A stretch of DNA of 12,044 bases from Baffinella frigidus (GCA_026770585.1 MU647002.1:218901-230944); one strand, 5' to 3'. Numbered from the stretch's first letter, positions 5,797-11,546 are shown. Made by a program: numbers and translations. Notes: a model not told the origin generated them from the sequence alone.

Positions 5797-5852
5797 GGCC
5801 ACCCGGGGCGGACGGGGATGCACCCACGACCGACATCCTCAAGGAGACTCCG
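5797..5852 (+). CDS. Exon-like segment PPGADGDAPTTDILKETP, best of about six copies
   Basis: The acceptor ACCAG ends at 5796 and the donor GTGAAC starts at 5853. Two bases plus 18 codons read PPGADGDAPTTDILKETP. Four other copies, at 5405, 6211, 6517 and 6686, share parts of it, and 5546 and 5716 share the start. The peptide is Pro/Gly/Asp-rich and looks like a loop or linker. No family is recognised. The donor is followed immediately by the target duplication and body of element A4, so the intron start is intact apart from that insertion. Confidence 0.45.
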
Positions 5853-5858
5853 GTGAAC

Positions 5859-6009
5859 TTATCCGGGGAAACCTATTTTTCTCGTCTTTATTAGTAATAT
5901 TAAATTTTTTATTAGCAATATTAAATTCGTCTTTATTAGTAATATTAAAGCATTTGTGTAGTGATTTTCGTTGCCATCAAATGAAAGAAAAATAGGTTTC
6001 CCCGGATAA
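5859..6009. mobile_element. Fold-back element A4, 151 bp, in the 5' splice-site region
   Basis: The tips TTATCCGGGGAAACCTATTT and their exact inverse at the right end pair over 24 bases. GAAC flanks both sides (5855-5858 and 6010-6013). The related exon copy at 6211-6251 continues GTGAACCCTGAACC without an element, which is the empty site. The right half carries the family core CATTTGTGTAGTGATTTTCG (5951-5970). The left half has no core and holds three 22-23 bp AT-rich repeats (5883, 5905, 5928: TTTATTAGTAATATTAAA). Confidence 0.9.
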
Positions 6010-6013
6010 GAAC

Positions 6014-6210
6014 CCTAACCACCAAACCTTCGAAGTGGAGCCGTCTGTAAACCCTAAACCCGAAACCCGAAACCCTAAACCCTGTACCCACACCCACACC
6101 CACACCCTCAACCCTACACCCTAAACCCCCAACCCTGAACCCTGTACCCTACACCCTTAACCCTACACCCTAAACTCTAGACCCTGTACCCTACACCCGA
6201 CACCCTAAAC
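6014..6210. repeat. CCCTAAA-type repeat block
   Basis: C-rich heptamers, with CACCCA hexamers near 6089-6105 and units such as CCCTGTA and CCCTACA. Nothing else is seen. Confidence 0.8.
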
Positions 6211-6251
6211 CCGGGGATGCACCCACGACCGACATCCTCAAGGAGACTCCG
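6211..6251 (+). pseudogene. 5'-truncated copy of the 5797 exon
   Basis: It begins at GGGGATGCACCC within the exon and keeps DAPTTDILKETP and the donor GTGAACCC. The acceptor and first six codons are replaced by CCCTAAACCC heptamers running straight into the coding sequence. It provides the empty site for A4. Confidence 0.7.
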
Positions 6252-6257
6252 GTGAAC

Positions 6258-6516
6258 CCTGAACCCCAAACCCTCAACCCTGTACCCACACCCTAAACCC
6301 TAAACCCTAAACCCTACACCCTAAACCCCAAACTCTGAACCCTGTACCCTACACCCTTAACCCTACACCCTAAACTCTAGACCCTGTATCCTACACCCTA
6401 CACCCTAAACTCTAGACCCTGTACCCTACACCCTACACCCTAAACTCTAGACCCTGTACCCTACACCCTACACCCTAAACTCTAGACCCTGTACCCTACA
6501 CCCTACACCCTAAACC
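6258..6516. repeat. Heptamer block with a 35-bp higher-order unit
   Basis: From about 6371 to 6510 the phrase TAAACTCTAGACCCTGTA recurs at 6371, 6406, 6441 and 6476, that is every 35 bp or five heptamers. Single units are CCCTAAA, CTCTAGA, CCCTGTA, CCCTACA and CCCTACA. Confidence 0.85.
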
Positions 6517-6561
6517 CGGGGATGCGATGCACCCATGACCGACATCCTCAAGGAGACTCCG
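6517..6561 (+). pseudogene. 5'-truncated, frameshifted copy of the 5797 exon
   Basis: It starts at GGGGATGC, which is followed by a 5-base duplication (GATGCGATGC), and continues through CATGACCGACATCCTCAAGG to the donor GTGAGG at 6562. The duplication breaks the frame relative to the best copy. Confidence 0.65.
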
Positions 6562-6685
6562 GTGAGGGGGTTAGGGTATAGGACGTAGGGTATAGAATTT
6601 TGGGGTTAGGGGTTGGAATTTAGGGGTTAGGGTTTCGGGTTTAGGGGTAAGGGTTTAGGGTTTCGGGGTGAGGGTTTGGGTTGTG
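6562..6685. repeat. G-rich (inverted) heptamer block
   Basis: TTTAGGG, TTAGGGG and TTTCGGG units run from the donor of the preceding exon copy to a fragment (GATATCTCCTCAAGGAGA at 6689-6706) that resembles the 3' half of the same exon. Confidence 0.75.
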
Positions 6686-6715
6686 GGGATATCTCCTCAA
6701 GGAGAACCCTGTGAT
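6686..6715 (+). pseudogene. Small fragment of the 5797 exon
   Basis: CTCCTCAAGGAGA matches the ILKE coding part. The rest is lost. It directly follows a G-rich heptamer block. Confidence 0.45.
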
Positions 6716-6917
6716 CGTCCTACACCCTAAACCCTAAACCCTAAACCCGACACCCTAAACCCTAAACCCTAAACCCGACACCCTAAACCCTAAACCCTAA
6801 ACCCGACACCCTAAACCCTAAACCCTCAATCCTGTATCCTCACCCTCAACCCCAACCCCTCAACCCTGACCCCTAAAACCCTGAACACCACCCCCTCAAC
6901 CCCAAACCCCACCCCAG
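6716..6917. repeat. Heptamer block with a 28-bp higher-order unit
   Basis: The phrase CCCGACACCCTAAACCCTAA repeats every 28 bp (four heptamers) about three times between 6745 and 6815. It then decays into CCCTCAA and CCCCAAC units and ends in the acceptor CCCCAG (6912-6917). Confidence 0.8.
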
Positions 6918-6974
6918 GTCGATCTAGCGTTGTCGGAGGGCCTCTCAGAGCGTTTGCGATGCTCGCGTCCCTAA
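6918..6974 (+). pseudogene. Decayed copy of the VDLALSEGLSER exon
   Basis: After CCCCAG the frame reads VDLALSEGLSERLRCSRP and stops in heptamer sequence at 6972-6974. It matches 7686 for the first 12 codons. A small change then shifts it: GAGCGTTTGCGATGC in place of GAGCGGGACGCGATGC. Confidence 0.65.
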
Positions 6975-7685
6975 ACCCTAAACCCTGTACCCTAAACCCT
7001 AAACCCTGTACCCTATACTCTAAACCCTGTACCCTAAACCCTACACCCCAAACCCTGTACCCTACACCCTAAACCCTGTACCCTACGCCCTACACCCTGT
7101 ACCCTAAACCCTAAACCCTACACCCTAAACCCTGTACCCTAAACCCTACACCCTAAACCCTGTACCCTAAACCCTCAACCCTGTACCCTAAACCCTAAAC
7201 CCTGTACCCTATACTCAAAACCCTGTACCCTAAACCCTAAACCCTGTACCCTACACCCTAAACCCTATACCCTACACCCTAAACCCTGTACCTTACACCT
7301 TAAACCCTATACCCTACACCCTCAACCCTGTACCCTAAACCATGTACCCTGTACCTTACACCCTAGACCCTATACCCTACACCCTAAACCCTGTGCCCTA
7401 AAACCTGTACCCTACACCCTACACCCTAAACCCTGTACCCTACACCCTAAAACCTGTACCCTACACCCTAAACCCTATACCCTACACCCTAAACCCTGTA
7501 CCCTACACCCTTAGCCTACACCCTAAACCCTGTACCCTCCACCTTAAACCCTAAACCCTGTACCCTACACCCTAAACCCTGTACCCTAAACCCTTTACCC
7601 TAAACCCTACACCCTAGACCCTGCAACTTACGCCCTGTATCCTACACCTTGAACTCCAACCCCTAAACCCCACACCCTACCCCAG
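6975..7685. repeat. 700-bp heptamer array (CCCTAAA, CCCTGTA, CCCTACA)
   Basis: Nearly the whole stretch keeps a strict 7-bp period while the unit varies mainly at positions 5-7 (AAA, GTA, ACA, ATA). No exon-like segment is visible inside. It ends with CACACCCTACCCCAG, the acceptor of the exon at 7686, which resembles the acceptor region before 6918. The array therefore lies between two copies of one exon. Confidence 0.9.
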
Positions 7686-7742
7686 GTCGACCTAGCGCTG
7701 TCCGAGGGCCTCTCAGAGCGGGACGCGATGCTTGTGATGCCG
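7686..7742 (+). CDS. Exon-like segment VDLALSEGLSERDAMLVMP
   Basis: CCCCAG acceptor, 19 stop-free codons in phase 0 at both ends, donor GTGCGA at 7743. The peptide VDLALSEGLSERDAMLVMP looks like an amphipathic helix. The donor hexamer GTGCGA is the same as that of the next exon at 8134. An earlier, decayed copy lies at 6918. The family is not recognised from so short a segment. Confidence 0.5.
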
Positions 7743-8133
7743 GTGCGAAACCCGAACCCCTAAACCCTGAACCCTGAACCCTGAACCCTACACCCGAAAC
7801 CCTGAACCGAAACCATCGCCCGCCCTGAAGCCTCCCCACCAAACCCCCACCCCCATCACCATCCCTAACCCTGCAACCCCCATCAACCACCCTGAACTTT
7901 AACTCCAATCACTAACCACCCTGAACTTTAACTCCAATCACTCCCTAAACCCTAAACCCTAAACCCTGAACCCTGAACCCTACCCCCCAAACCCTAAACC
8001 CCAAATCATACACCCTAAACCCCAAACTCCAAACCACAAACCCCAAACCCCCAAACCCCAAACCCTAAACCCTAAACCCTAAACCATAAACCCTCAACCC
8101 TCAACCCTAAACCCTTAACCCTCAATCCCACAG
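7743..8133. repeat. Mixed heptamer repeat, intron-like
   Basis: CCCTAAA, CCCTGAA and CCCCAAA units. A direct duplication (CACCCTGAACTTTAACTCCA) lies at about 7889 and 7918. It ends in CCCACAG (acceptor, 8127-8133). Confidence 0.75.
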
Positions 8134-8184
8134 ATCTTCCCAGGCTCAATCAGTTCCGTCGTTCAGATCCGCCGCGCAATGCTG
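8134..8184 (+). CDS. Exon-like segment IFPGSISSVVQIRRAML
   Basis: CACAG acceptor, 17 stop-free codons in phase 0, donor GTGCGA at 8185. The peptide IFPGSISSVVQIRRAML is a plausible helix. Only one copy is present. No family is recognised. The order and phase fit a neighbour of the 7686 exon. Confidence 0.5.
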
Positions 8185-8342
8185 GTGCGAACCCGAAACC
8201 CGAAACCCCAAACCCGAAACCCCAACCCCCAACCCCCAACCCCCAAACCCCAAACCCCAAACCCCAAACCCCAAACCCCAAACCCCAAACCCCAAACCCC
8301 AAATCCGAATCCCGAAATCCGAAACCCCAAACCCCAAACTAG
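8185..8342. repeat. CCCAAAC-type heptamer array
   Basis: A run of about 14 CCCCAAA-like units, with a few CCCGAAA units, directly downstream of a donor and ending in CTAG/AG before 8343. Long open frames through it (repeating Pro-Lys-Pro-Gln) are repeat artefacts. Confidence 0.85.
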
Positions 8343-8399
8343 GTTATCGCGGACTTTTCATCGCTGCTCGAAAGCTTGCCGGAGAAGAGCCATACATAA
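8343..8399 (+). pseudogene. Truncated copy 1 of the LADFSSLLESVPEK exon
   Basis: It reads VIADFSSLLESLPEKSHT and stops at TAA. The second half of the exon (AMAGDAPLPPALSEE) is missing and replaced by TAAATA repeats. Confidence 0.7.
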
Positions 8400-8512
8400 T
8401 AAATAGTAAATATACCGTAAATGATAAAAAAAATAATAAATAAATAAATAAATAACCATAAAAATACGCGATAAACACTAAGCAATAAGCAATAAACAAT
8501 ACACCCGAGGCC
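8400..8512. repeat. AT-rich (AATA)n tract, first copy
   Basis: AATAAATA-type simple sequence, then AGCAATAAGCAATAAACAAT and CACCCGAG. The same order (AATA repeats, then ACAATACACCCGAG) occurs before the copy at 8678, so repeat and exon form one duplicated unit. Confidence 0.8.
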
Positions 8513-8514
8513 AG

Positions 8515-8562
8515 GTGCCCGCGGACGTTTCGTCGCTGCGTGAAAGCGTGCCGGAGAAGAGC
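8515..8562 (+). pseudogene. Truncated copy 2 of the LADFSSLLESVPEK exon
   Basis: After CCAG it reads VPADVSSLRESVPEKSHN. It ends at the same place (EKSH) as copy 1, so these two copies share one truncation point, unlike copy 3. Confidence 0.65.
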
Positions 8563-8584
8563 CACAACCCTACCCCCTATACCT

Positions 8585-8670
8585 CAAATAATAAATAACA
8601 AATAAATAAATAACCAACAAGTAAATAAATAAACAATAATAAATGAATAAATAAAATAACAATACACCCG
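8585..8670. repeat. AT-rich (AATA)n tract, second copy
   Basis: AATAAATAAATA simple sequence ending in ACAATACACCCGAGAACAG, the acceptor of the exon at 8678. Confidence 0.8.
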
Positions 8671-8677
8671 AGAACAG

Positions 8678-8767
8678 GTGCTCGCGGACTTTTCGTCGCT
8701 GCTCGAGAGCGTGCCGGAGAAGGCCATGGCGGGCGACGCGCCCCTTCCGCCGGCCCTCTCCGAGGAG
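8678..8767 (+). CDS. Exon-like segment, 30 codons, intact LADFSSLLESVPEK copy
   Basis: GAACAG acceptor, 30 stop-free codons, phase 0 at both ends, donor GTGAAT at 8768. The peptide is VLADFSSLLESVPEKAMAGD followed by APLPPALSEE. It is acidic, with a helix-like first half and a proline-containing second half. Four copies exist in total (8343, 8515, 8678, 8951) and this is the only complete one. The donor sequence GAGGTGAATAACCCGTTATC is the unit of the minisatellite that follows. No family is recognised. Confidence 0.55.
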
Positions 8768-8813
8768 GTGAATAACCCGTTATCTCCCACGAGGTGAATA
8801 ACATAATCCGGGA

Positions 8814-8933
8814 ACAAGTATTTTTCTTCTAAAAGCTGGTAATGAAAATTACTACACAACGGGTCACGTCCGAAGCAATTATGTAGTAATTTTCGTGCAG
8901 ATTTTTAAAAGTAAAATGCTTGTTCCCGGATGA
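8814..8933. mobile_element. Fold-back element A5, 120 bp, inside a minisatellite unit
   Basis: The left tip TAATCCGGGAACAAG and the right-end inverse TCATCCGGGAACAAG pair, and the arms continue pairing through TTTTAAAA-like sequence. The family core lies at about 8841-8859 and in inverse at 8877-8898. The flanks read GAATAACA and AACCCTGTTATCC. Joined, they resemble a uninterrupted minisatellite unit (GAATAACCTGTTATCC, as at 9062). The 4-bp duplication is imperfect (AACA/AACC). Confidence 0.8.
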
Positions 8934-8950
8934 ACCCTGTTATCCCCGAC

Positions 8951-9007
8951 GTGCCGGAGAAGGCCATGGTGGGCGACGCGCCCCTGCCGCCGGCCCTCTC
9001 CGAGGAG
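8951..9007 (+). pseudogene. 5'-truncated copy 4 of the LADFSSLLESVPEK exon
   Basis: 19 codons VPEKAMVGDAPLPPALSEE and the donor GTGAAT. The first 11 codons and the acceptor are missing and are replaced by a minisatellite end (CCCCGAC). Apart from A to V it agrees with copy 3. Confidence 0.7.
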
Positions 9008-9140
9008 GTGAATAACCCGTTATCTCTCTTGAGGTGAATAACCCGTTATCTCTGAATAACCCGTTATCTCTGAATAACCTGTTATCCCCGAGGAGGTGAG
9101 GAGGTGAATGACCTGTCATCCCCGAGGATTTTCACCGCAG

Positions 9141-9220
9141 CCCTCTCCATCTCCTCTGACACATTTGAAGAGTCTTGGGGCAGCAGAGACGCGTCCAGCG
9201 TGGAGTGGGCCCCTGAGCAA
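9141..9220 (+). CDS. Exon-like segment LSISSDTFEESWGSRD...
   Basis: CACCGCAG could be the acceptor, and CAA|GTGAATAACC is a donor identical to that of the 8678 exon. In the frame that ends in phase 0 it reads LSISSDTFEESWGSRDASS and VEWAPEQ. The 80-nt length would then need a two-base entry, which does not fit phase-0 neighbours. A second open frame (PSPSPLTHLKSLGAAE...) fits entry but not exit. The Ser/Glu/Trp content is distinctive. The function is not recognised. Confidence 0.35.
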
Positions 9221-9356
9221 GTGAATAACCCTCTATCCCTAGCGAGGTGAATAACTATTTATACCCGAGGAGGTGAATAACCCGTTATCTCTCTTGAGGC
9301 GAATAACCCGTTATCTCCCACGAGTGAATAACCTGTTATCCGCGAGGAGGTGACTC

Positions 9357-9515
9357 CACACAGCGGACTTCGAAGGGATTTCGAATAACACCTAAGCGAT
9401 AAGACGTAGGACCCTGCGGTAGGCAACCCGCAGGGACATAGGGGGGTTCCTACGGACAAGATAACGCAAACTCGGGCTATCAGCGCCCGAAAATCCCTTC
9501 GTAGCCCTCTGTGTG
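9357..9515. mobile_element. Inverted-repeat element B2, 159 bp
   Basis: Full copy of the B family. The left tip is CACACAGCGGACTTCGAAGG and the right-end inverse is CACACAGAGGGCTACGAAGG. It aligns with B1 (2519-2675) throughout, with scattered substitutions, including compensating ones: the hairpin CCCTACGG/CCGTAGGG of B1 is CCCTGCGG/CCGCAGGG here. It is inserted in the minisatellite. Confidence 0.85.
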
Positions 9516-9752
9516 GAACCCGTTATCTCTCTTGAGGTGAATAACCCGTTATCTCCCGCGAGTTGAATAACCCGATATCGCCATAGGTAAAACCCTTGCT
9601 AAACTCTCAACACTGGCCACTAAACCCAACACCCTAAACCCCCAATCCCTCTCCCATGCGGCGAATAACCCTTTATCCCCAAGGAGGTGAACCAACTCCC
9701 GAGACCCGAACCCTGATCCCTAAACCCTAAACTGCAAGCCCTAACTCCGCAG
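9516..9752. repeat. Minisatellite tail and C-rich heptamers
   Basis: Two to four more GTGAATAACCCGTTATC units, then CCCTAAA-type sequence, then another partial unit (GCGAATAACCCTTTATCCCC at 9660-9679) and heptamers up to the acceptor CCGCAG at 9747-9752. Confidence 0.7.
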
Positions 9753-9785
9753 GCTAACAAGGTGCTGCAGCAAACGGCACTCTGC
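9753..9785 (+). pseudogene. 3'-truncated copy of the ANMVLKHTALC exon
   Basis: After CCGCAG it reads ANKVLQQTALC and then breaks at the codon for C. The palindromic element C begins 16 bases later. The missing FDAVMATLKTL part is not found on the far side of the element. Confidence 0.65.
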
Positions 9786-9801
9786 AAGTTAGTAGGGTCA
9801 T

Positions 9802-9942
9802 GGACTAAAAATGGGGTAGTTAGGCCTACGGCATGGCCTAGGACCTCCTACTGTAGGCCAAAATCCTAAGACGTGTTGGTCATAGGAGCCCTACGGCCTA
9901 CGGTAGGCAATTCCGTAGGCCTAACTACCCCAGTTTTAGTCC
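9802..9942. mobile_element. Palindromic element C, 141 bp
   Basis: Left arm 9802-9831 and right arm 9913-9942 are reverse complements at 29 of 30 positions (GGACTAAAAATGGGGTAG...). The inside folds again, around GGCCTACGGCATGGCC and CCTACGGTAGGCAATTCCGT. The last motif is nearly the hairpin found in B1-B3. There is no obvious target duplication and no coding capacity. Confidence 0.85.
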
Positions 9943-9949
9943 GTTAGCC

Positions 9950-10064
9950 TATGAAAGTCACTTGAATGACATCGGCACGCGCTCGTGCAGATGTGCCCTC
10001 TCTGCAGTCACTTTGATGACTTACTGAAGTCACTCTGTTGACTTACTGAAGTCACTTTGTTAAC
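9950..10064. repeat. Palindromic 22-bp repeat units before an acceptor
   Basis: Units at 9950-9970, 10001-10020, 10021-10042 and 10043-10064 follow (ACT)GAAGTCACTyTGwTGACTT. Each has GTCA and TGAC about six bases apart, so each is itself a small inverted repeat. The array ends 9 bases before the acceptor GGCAG of the exon at 10074. Confidence 0.8.
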
Positions 10065-10073
10065 TTTTGGCAG

Positions 10074-10139
10074 GCGAACATGGTGCTGAAGCACACGGCG
10101 CTCTGCTTCGACGCGGTCATGGCCACCCTCAAGACCCTG
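10074..10139 (+). CDS. Exon-like segment ANMVLKHTALCFDAVMATLKTL
   Basis: GGCAG acceptor, 22 stop-free codons, phase 0 at both ends, donor GTGCAC at 10140. The peptide begins ANMVLKHTALCFDAVMAT and ends LKTL. It is a convincing amphipathic helix, as expected for an alpha-solenoid such as the RIH and ARM-like regions of IP3R/RyR channels, but that is inference from composition. Five damaged copies are present: 9753, 10413, 10651, 10853 and 11063. Confidence 0.55.
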
Positions 10140-10147
10140 GTGCACCC

Positions 10148-10155
10148 CCGAACCC

Positions 10156-10243
<88 letters not shown>

Positions 10244-10345
10244 ACCTTCAACCCTCAACCCTCAGCCCTCAACTATGAACCATCAAACTATGAACTATCA
10301 ACCATCAACTATCAACTATCAACTGTCAATTATGAACTATCATTC
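10148..10345. repeat. (CCCTCAA)n heptamer array grading into CTATCAA/CTATGAA
   Basis: About 15 CCCTCAA units, then units in which CCC has become CTA or CCA (ACTATCA, ACTATGA), still with 7-bp spacing. Open frames with Ser-Thr-Leu-Asn-Pro-Gln-Pro repeats come from this array and are not genes. Confidence 0.9.
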
Positions 10346-10355
10346 CTGGGTTCCT

Positions 10356-10410
10356 CTGTAGGTTTCAGGTTTAGGGTTTCAGGGGTTAGGGGGTTAGGGG
10401 CCAGGGTTCG
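10356..10410. repeat. G-rich (inverted) heptamer block
   Basis: TTCAGG, TTTAGGG and TTAGGGG units running into an exon copy that lacks acceptor and 5' half (10413). Confidence 0.75.
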
Positions 10411-10412
10411 AC

Positions 10413-10445
10413 TTCGACGCTGTCATGGTCACCCTCAAGACGCTA
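10413..10445 (+). pseudogene. 5'-truncated copy of the 10074 exon
   Basis: Eleven codons FDAVMVTLKTL ending at GTGCCC. The first 11 codons are replaced by G-rich heptamers. Confidence 0.7.
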
Positions 10446-10462
10446 GTGCCCCCCCCCCTAAC

Positions 10463-10552
10463 CACACAGCGGGCTATGAAGGGATTTCGTGAATAACCCG
10501 AACGTGAATAATCCATAGGACCCTACGGTAGGCAATACCGTAGGGTCATAGC
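10463..10552. mobile_element. Partial element B3
   Basis: It starts with CACACAGCGGGCTATGAAGG, carries the GAATAACC word and the hairpin CCCTACGGTAGGCAATACCG of the B family, then diverges after GTCATAG. The right tip is missing. A further hairpin follows (GGTTGGATATC at 10556 with GATGTCCAACC at 10583). Confidence 0.75.
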
Positions 10553-10604
10553 GTGGTTGGATATCCTAACTGATTTGTGGTTGATGTCCAACCAAGACTC
10601 CCTT

Positions 10605-10650
10605 GTTAGGGTTTAGGTTTAGGGGTTGGGGTGTAGGGTGTAGGGTTGAG
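10605..10650. repeat. G-rich (inverted) heptamer block
   Basis: TTAGGG, TTTAGGG and GTGTAGGG units running into the exon copy at 10651. Confidence 0.7.
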
Positions 10651-10699
10651 GTGGTGAAGCACACGGCGCTCTGCTTCGACGTGGTCACGGCTCTTGAGC
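10651..10699 (+). pseudogene. Interrupted copy of the 10074 exon
   Basis: It reads VVKHTALCFDVVTAL and then leaves the exon. An exon end with donor (ACGCTGGTGCACCCC) reappears at about 10767, after 65 bp of unrelated sequence that includes the palindrome GGCCCTAATTAAATTTAC...TTAGGGCC. The copy thus seems to be split by an insertion. Confidence 0.6.
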
Positions 10700-10852
10700 G
10701 TCTAGGGTGTAGGGTGTACCCCGTCTGCGATTATGGCCCTAATTAAATTTACTTAGGGCCCTAATTGACGCTGGTGCACCCCCTCCCCTACTTGTCAACG
10801 CCTACGCCCTAATCCATTCACCCTACAGAGGCACCCTAAACCCTAAACCTTT

Positions 10853-10878
10853 TGCTTCGACCCTCACGACGCTAGTGC
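10853..10878 (+). pseudogene. Internally deleted copy of the 10074 exon
   Basis: TGCTTCGA is joined to CCCTCACGACGCTAGTGCCC, so the middle of the exon is lost. It is preceded directly by CCCTAAACC heptamers. Confidence 0.5.
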
Positions 10879-10896
10879 CCCCCCGAACCCCTAAAT

Positions 10897-11006
10897 AATG
10901 AACTATGAACTATGAACTATGAACTATGAACTATGAACTATGAACTATGAACTATGAACTATGACCTATGAACTAAGAACTATCAACTATGAACTATGAA
11001 CTATCA
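10897..11006. repeat. (TGAACTA)n heptamer array, about 15 units
   Basis: A nearly perfect 7-bp tandem repeat, TGAACTA. It differs from CCCTGAA only by CC to TA-type changes, so it probably evolved from the C-rich heptamer, as the graded series at 10260-10330 also suggests. Confidence 0.9.
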
Positions 11007-11014
11007 ACCCTGGG

Positions 11015-11062
11015 TTCTGTAGGGTTCAGGTTTAGGGGTTTAGGTGTTAGGGTTCAGGGTTC
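11015..11062. repeat. G-rich (inverted) heptamer block
   Basis: TGTAGGGTTCAGG, TTTAGGGG and TTAGGG units running into the exon copy at 11063. Confidence 0.75.
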
Positions 11063-11098
11063 TGCTTCGACGCTGTCAGGGCCACCCTCAAGACCCTG
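11063..11098 (+). pseudogene. 5'-truncated copy of the 10074 exon
   Basis: Twelve codons CFDAVRATLKTL followed by GTGCCC. The acceptor and first ten codons are replaced by G-rich heptamers. Confidence 0.7.
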
Positions 11099-11100
11099 GT

Positions 11101-11281
11101 GCCCTAAACCCTAAACCCTAAACCCTAAACCCTAAACCCTAAACCCTACACCCTACACCCCAAACTCCAAATCTCAAACCCCAAACCCCAATCCCTCAAC
11201 CCCAAACCCTACACCCTAAACCCACATTGCTAAACCCCTAAACACAAACCCCTAAAACCTAAACCCTAAACCCTACAACAG
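11101..11281. repeat. CCCTAAA array (perfect at its start) and C-rich intron-like sequence
   Basis: About seven perfect CCCTAAA units from 11101, then CCCTACA and CCCCAAA variants, ending in CTACAACAG (acceptor, 11279-11281). Confidence 0.85.
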
Positions 11282-11330
11282 GTGAGGAACGCAACCTTCG
11301 ACGAGGACCATAACCTGATGTCGCGCGAGG
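11282..11330 (+). pseudogene. 3'-truncated copy 1 of the NATFDEDHN exon
   Basis: After ACAG it reads VRNATFDEDHNLMSRE and then runs into GCCCTAAACC. The junction is at the same GAGGGCCCT/GAAGGCCCT point where the intact copy continues with PPNRLMQ. Confidence 0.7.
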
Positions 11331-11546
11331 GCCCTAAACCCTAAACCTTGAACATTTCAACCCTAAGCCCCCCGAACCTCGGGCCTGCTTGCTAAACCCC
11401 AACCACTCGGTTTCGCGGGCATACTTGATAAACCCTAACCACCCACCCCCGAACCCTACGCCCTGAACCCTGAGTCCGGAGCCCTCCCCCCACTAATATT
11501 AAACCCTGAGCCATAATTAAGCCTGAAAACAAACCACCGACAACAG
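11331..11546. repeat. CCCTAAA-type and degenerate C-rich sequence
   Basis: Short heptamer runs, then mixed sequence with ACTTGATAAACCCTAACC and similar words, ending with ACAACAG before the next exon copy. No gene seen. Confidence 0.65.

Larger units (their letters stand above)
8765..9350. repeat. Minisatellite with unit GAGGTGAATAACCCGTTATC
   Basis: About ten full or partial units lie between 8765 and 9350 and more at 9520-9690. Each unit contains ATAAC-CC-GTTAT, a short hairpin. The first unit is the splice donor of the exon at 8678. The units are interrupted by element A5 (8814), exon copy 4 (8951), the segment at 9141 and element B2 (9357). Confidence 0.85.

Noticed and set aside
10067-10492. 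A 141-codon frame starting near 10067
   Set aside because: Only its first 24 or so codons correspond to an exon. The rest is (CCCTCAA)n read as Ser-Thr-Leu-Asn-Pro-Gln-Pro.
11101-11150. True chromosome end (telomere)
   Set aside because: Perfect runs are short (about seven units), both sides continue with exon copies, and both orientations occur. These are interstitial repeats.
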